In this document: piece by piece, positions 6,891 to 9,212 of the stretch
Layout: every line of letters starts with the position of its first letter
How positions within the stretch are numbered: the first letter of the stretch is position 1
Assembly (NCBI GenBank): GCA_902494685.1
Contig: CABUUE010000051.1
Location: forward strand, 1-9,212
Source of the DNA: an uncultured Collinsella sp.
GTDB taxonomy: Bacteria; Actinomycetota; Coriobacteriia; Coriobacteriales; Coriobacteriaceae
DNA length: 9,212 bases
Direction of reading: 5' to 3'
The notes under the pieces: generated by a model
Seen by the model: only the letters and a program-made list of their open reading frames with translations
Databases searched by the model: none
What the model was told of the DNA's origin: nothing
Position numbers and translations under genes: made by a program

Positions 6891-6953
6891 TGAACAACCT
6901 CATACATTTATTGTGCCAGCTGGATAGATGGGAAAAGGAATGAAGGAGGAGAT

Positions 6954-8396
6954 ATGGCAGCGGAAAGTTCGAAAGGCATCAAGCAGTTCAAGGTCCCGCA
7001 TGTATATGCGATCATCTTTGCACTTATGGTCATCTTCGCTGTTCTCACGTGGATTGTTCCCTCTGGGTCCTATCAGCGTCAGGAGGTGAACGGTCGTGAA
7101 GTCACTGTCGCAGGTACGTATGAGCAGAGTGAAAAGACATATATTGACGAGGAAACCGGGGATGAAGTAGATCTCAGACAAGGCGTCTTCGATGTTCTTC
7201 AGGCTCCAACGCGCGGTATACAAGAGGCAATTGAGGTCGTTGCATTCATCTTGATTGTGGGCGGTTCGTTCCAGGTTATTACTAAAACGGGCGCTATCAC
7301 GAGCGGAATGGGTCGTGTCGTTCGCCGCTTTAAGAACAAAGACATTCTAATTATTCCTATTGCGATGGTTCTCTTTGCATTGGGCGGAACGAGCTTTGGC
7401 ATGGCGGAAGAAACTCTCCCGTTCTTTGCGATCTTCATGCCAATTATGATGGCTATGGGCTTCGACTCGATGACGGCGTTCATGGTCGTGTTCGTTGGAG
7501 CGCGCACGGGCTACATCGCCTCAACAATTAATCCGTTTAATGTTCTCATTGCGCAAGGTATTCTTGGTATTCAGGGCAACCCCCAGCTGTGGCTGCGTAT
7601 GATTGCCTGGGTTGTTTTGACCGCCGTTGCAATTACTTGGGTTGTCCTCTATGCACGAAGGGTAAAGAAGAACCCTGGGTCATCGATCACATTTGAGGAT
7701 GATATCGCCAAGAAAGTCGAGTTCGCTGCCGATGAATCTGCCCTTGACGCGGAATTTACGGGTCGTCAAAAAGGCGTGCTTGCGGTATTTATCGCTGGAA
7801 TGTGCCTTATCATCTGGGGACTTGTGACCCAGGGCTGGTATATGAACGAGATTTCTGCGGTCTTTTTGGCCATGGGCCTGTTGGCTGGTGTTATTGCGGG
7901 CTTTAGTCAGGATGTCATCGCTCAGGAATTTGTTGCGGGTATCGCTGACTTTGCTTTCTCGGCAATTGTCGTTGGACTTGCGCGTGGCATCCTTGTCATT
8001 GCCTCTGACGGCATGATCATCGATACCATCCTCAATGCGCTCGCCACTGGTCTGGGCGGCATCCCGGCGGTTCTCTTTACTACGCTTCTTTATGCGGTTG
8101 AGAACCTCCTGGCGATTCTGGTTCCCAGCTCATCTGGCCTTGCAGCACTGACCGCTCCCATTTTTGGACCTTTGACCGAACTCATGGGCCTTAATCCCGA
8201 GGCTGCCGTGTGGGCTCTCTCCATGGGTAGCGCGACGATGTCTTTGATCTGTCCTACTAGCGCCATTCTTGTAGCGGGTTTGGGCGTGTGCAAGATCAAG
8301 CTTGGCCAGTGGTGGAAGACCGTTTGGAAATTCTTCTTGGTCGTGTCGCTCATCAATATCGTATTCGTAGCAATCTCGGGACTTATTGCCCTGTAG
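6954..8396 (+). CDS. YfcC/DcuC-family transporter, probable arginine/ornithine-type antiporter
   Basis: A polytopic membrane carrier of 480 residues in the YfcC family (C4-dicarboxylate anaerobic carrier, DcuC superfamily). Hydrophobic segments recur throughout: about 17-37, 92-110, 131-147, 155-183, 215-234, 273-291, 299-318, 333-350, 366-391 and 457-478. Family motifs are GGTSFGMAEETLPFF (144-158), NPFNVLIAQ (193-201), PSSSGLAALTAPI (391-403) and PTSAIL (434-439). A polar, acidic loop at 38-80 between the first two segments should face outside. In streptococci the ArcD arginine/ornithine antiporter is of this family rather than the classical APC-type, and here it lies between two deiminase-family genes, so arginine or a related compound is the likely substrate; that is inference, as YfcC members also include peptide or carboxylate carriers. 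AAGGAGGAG (6943-6951) just before the ATG is a near-perfect ribosome-binding site and fixes the start. The next gene begins 28 bases after the stop, so the two form an operon. Confidence 0.88.
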   Translation: MAAESSKGIKQFKVPHVYAIIFALMVIFAVLTWIVPSGSYQRQEVNGREVTVAGTYEQSEKTYIDEETGDEVDLRQGVFDVLQAPTRGIQEAIEVVAFILIVGGSFQVITKTGAITSGMGRVVRRFKNKDILIIPIAMVLFALGGTSFGMAEETLPFFAIFMPIMMAMGFDSMTAFMVVFVGARTGYIASTINPFNVLIAQGILGIQGNPQLWLRMIAWVVLTAVAITWVVLYARRVKKNPGSSITFEDDIAKKVEFAADESALDAEFTGRQKGVLAVFIAGMCLIIWGLVTQGWYMNEISAVFLAMGLLAGVIAGFSQDVIAQEFVAGIADFAFSAIVVGLARGILVIASDGMIIDTILNALATGLGGIPAVLFTTLLYAVENLLAILVPSSSGLAALTAPIFGPLTELMGLNPEAAVWALSMGSATMSLICPTSAILVAGLGVCKIKLGQWWKTVWKFFLVVSLINIVFVAISGLIAL

Positions 8397-8424
8397 GTTT
8401 CATGGCTGAAATGGAGTAACAGGA

Positions 8425-9212
8425 ATGTCTAAAGGACTGAATGTACACAGCGAGATTGGTAAGCTCAAAAAAGTTGTGCTTCACCGCCCCGGTCGTGACC
8501 TTGTGAACGTAAAGGCAGAAGAGTTCGAGGATGTCTGGATTCACGACTGTTTCTATCTTGATGTGGCTCAAAAGGAGCATGATGCCTTTGCGGATCTTCT
8601 AAGGAGCGAAGGTGTTGAGGTTCTCTATATGGAGAAACTCGTTGCTGAAGCGCTGGATGCATGCCCCTCGGCTCGCGCTGAGTTTACCGATACATTTATG
8701 GCTGAGAGCGGGATTGTCAATCCTATGCTTGAGCAGGCTGTTCGTGAAAAGCTCGACGCTATTTCAGATTCGTATCAGTTTGTACTTGAGGCTATGGGGG
8801 GGTATCGTTATCGTGACCTTGAGCTGCCTCGCGTTTCGACTACGCTTAGTATGATGGATAATGAGGATGCGAAGCCCGATGATTTGGTGTTGAAGCCTCT
8901 TCCGAGTTCATATTTCTCTCGCGATCCTCTTGCTTCCGTGGGCAAAGGCGTTCTGCTTCACCATATGTATTGGAAACAGCGAGATCGTGAAGTGCCCTTC
9001 TATGAAGCGATTTTCAAATACCATCCCGATTATGCAGGGACTCCGATTTGGTACGACCATAAGAAGCCCTGGCATATCGAGGGCGGTGATGTGCTTAACA
9101 TTAACGCTCATACCTTGGCTATTGGAATTAGCCAGCGAACTGAGGCGGCTGCGATTGAGGAGCTTGCAAAGAATTTGTTCTGGGGATCTGGGAATTCTGA
9201 GATTGATACCGT
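8425..9212 (+). CDS. arcA: Arginine deiminase family protein, copy 2 (3' end outside window)
   Basis: The first 262 complete codons of an arginine deiminase-family enzyme are present; the frame is open to the window edge, and a typical member has about 400-420 residues. Visible conserved positions are EIGKLKKVVLHRPG (10-23), AQKEHDAF (48-55), Asp167 in FSRDP, MYWKQRDRE with Arg186, Glu219 and Asp222 in WHIEGGD, and Arg238 in ISQRTE. The catalytic His and Cys would lie beyond the edge, so activity cannot be confirmed. The block that is FDD in many ADIs reads IHD (39-41), and the position equivalent to Asn in PMPNLYFTRDP is Ser. It resembles copy 1 only distantly, so they are not a recent duplication. 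GGAG (8413-8416) lies 8 bases before the ATG. It is the second gene of the transporter operon. A 7-G tract at 8796-8802 crosses an ATG GGG GGG run without breaking the frame. Confidence 0.9.
   Translation, partial: MSKGLNVHSEIGKLKKVVLHRPGRDLVNVKAEEFEDVWIHDCFYLDVAQKEHDAFADLLRSEGVEVLYMEKLVAEALDACPSARAEFTDTFMAESGIVNPMLEQAVREKLDAISDSYQFVLEAMGGYRYRDLELPRVSTTLSMMDNEDAKPDDLVLKPLPSSYFSRDPLASVGKGVLLHHMYWKQRDREVPFYEAIFKYHPDYAGTPIWYDHKKPWHIEGGDVLNINAHTLAIGISQRTEAAAIEELAKNLFWGSGNSEIDT

Larger units (their letters stand above)
6701..6953. promoter_or_regulatory. Divergent control region of the deiminase locus
   Basis: This 253-bp gap separates two divergent transcripts and is strongly AT-rich around 6762-6835. 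It contains a consensus TTGACA, a pair of near-identical 10-mers 31 bp apart, an ATCAAT/ATTGAT dyad and a 22-bp imperfect palindrome (listed separately). For the leftward unit the best -10-like sequence is TTATATAA (6725-6732), without a convincing -35, so the leftward promoter is unresolved. A weak alternative is GTGACG on the minus strand (plus 6827-6832), which would overlap the rightward promoter. The cotranscribed XRE/S24 protein is the obvious candidate to bind here, by position only. No ArgR box was recognised. Confidence 0.6.

Noticed and set aside
6900..7223. A 107-codon minus-strand frame over the transporter start
   Set aside because: It overlaps the strong ribosome-binding site and 5' end of the transporter in antisense and shows no family features.
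8402..8419. Tiny frame MAEME between the transporter and second deiminase as a leader peptide
   Set aside because: It has five codons, no ribosome-binding site and no arginine or regulatory codons; its GGAG serves the deiminase start.

Overview
The window looks like chromosomal DNA from a high-G+C anaerobic actinobacterium, most likely a gut Coriobacteriia member such as Collinsella. This is inferred from base composition, gene content and protein style; no rRNA or other decisive marker is present. It holds eight protein genes, seven complete and one cut by the right edge. I see no tRNA, rRNA, CRISPR array, transposase or phage gene.

Left half (1-4730), housekeeping genes of high G+C. Two minus-strand genes are transcribed right to left: a diverged methionyl-tRNA synthetase-like protein (3445 to 1295), then a NOP2/Sun-type RNA cytosine-5 methyltransferase (1146 to 43). 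Between them lies a compact palindromic element (1166-1283) with a perfect 35-bp inverted repeat and a third copy of its core, so it can fold in mutually exclusive ways just upstream of the methyltransferase ribosome-binding site. Diverging from the synthetase is a plus-strand pair: a small membrane protein with an HExxH zincin motif (DUF3267-like), tightly followed by the epoxyqueuosine reductase queH. Three of the four genes therefore touch translation: tRNA charging, RNA methylation and tRNA queuosine.

Right half (4791-9212), an arginine-deiminase-type locus with visibly lower G+C in many stretches. Two units diverge from a 253-bp AT-rich control region (6701-6953). To the left run a complete arginine deiminase (ADI)-family enzyme and, 2 bases after its stop, an XRE/S24-type repressor whose two peptidase catalytic residues appear to be replaced (Ser to Glu, Lys to Arg). 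To the right run a YfcC/DcuC-family transporter with a very strong ribosome-binding site and, 28 bases later, a second, only distantly similar ADI-family enzyme that continues past the window. The simplest model is import of arginine (or a related guanidino compound) in exchange for a product, deimination in the cytoplasm, and control by the repressor at the shared region. Ornithine carbamoyltransferase and carbamate kinase, needed for ATP from the arginine deiminase pathway, are not in view but could lie to the right.

The most notable points are the duplicated, divergent ADI-family genes around one transporter and one apparently non-cleavable S24 regulator, the altered active-site motifs of the synthetase, and the three-armed palindrome. 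Intergenic 1-42, 3446-3577 and 4731-4790 hold no feature I can support strongly; no clear rho-independent terminator was found anywhere.
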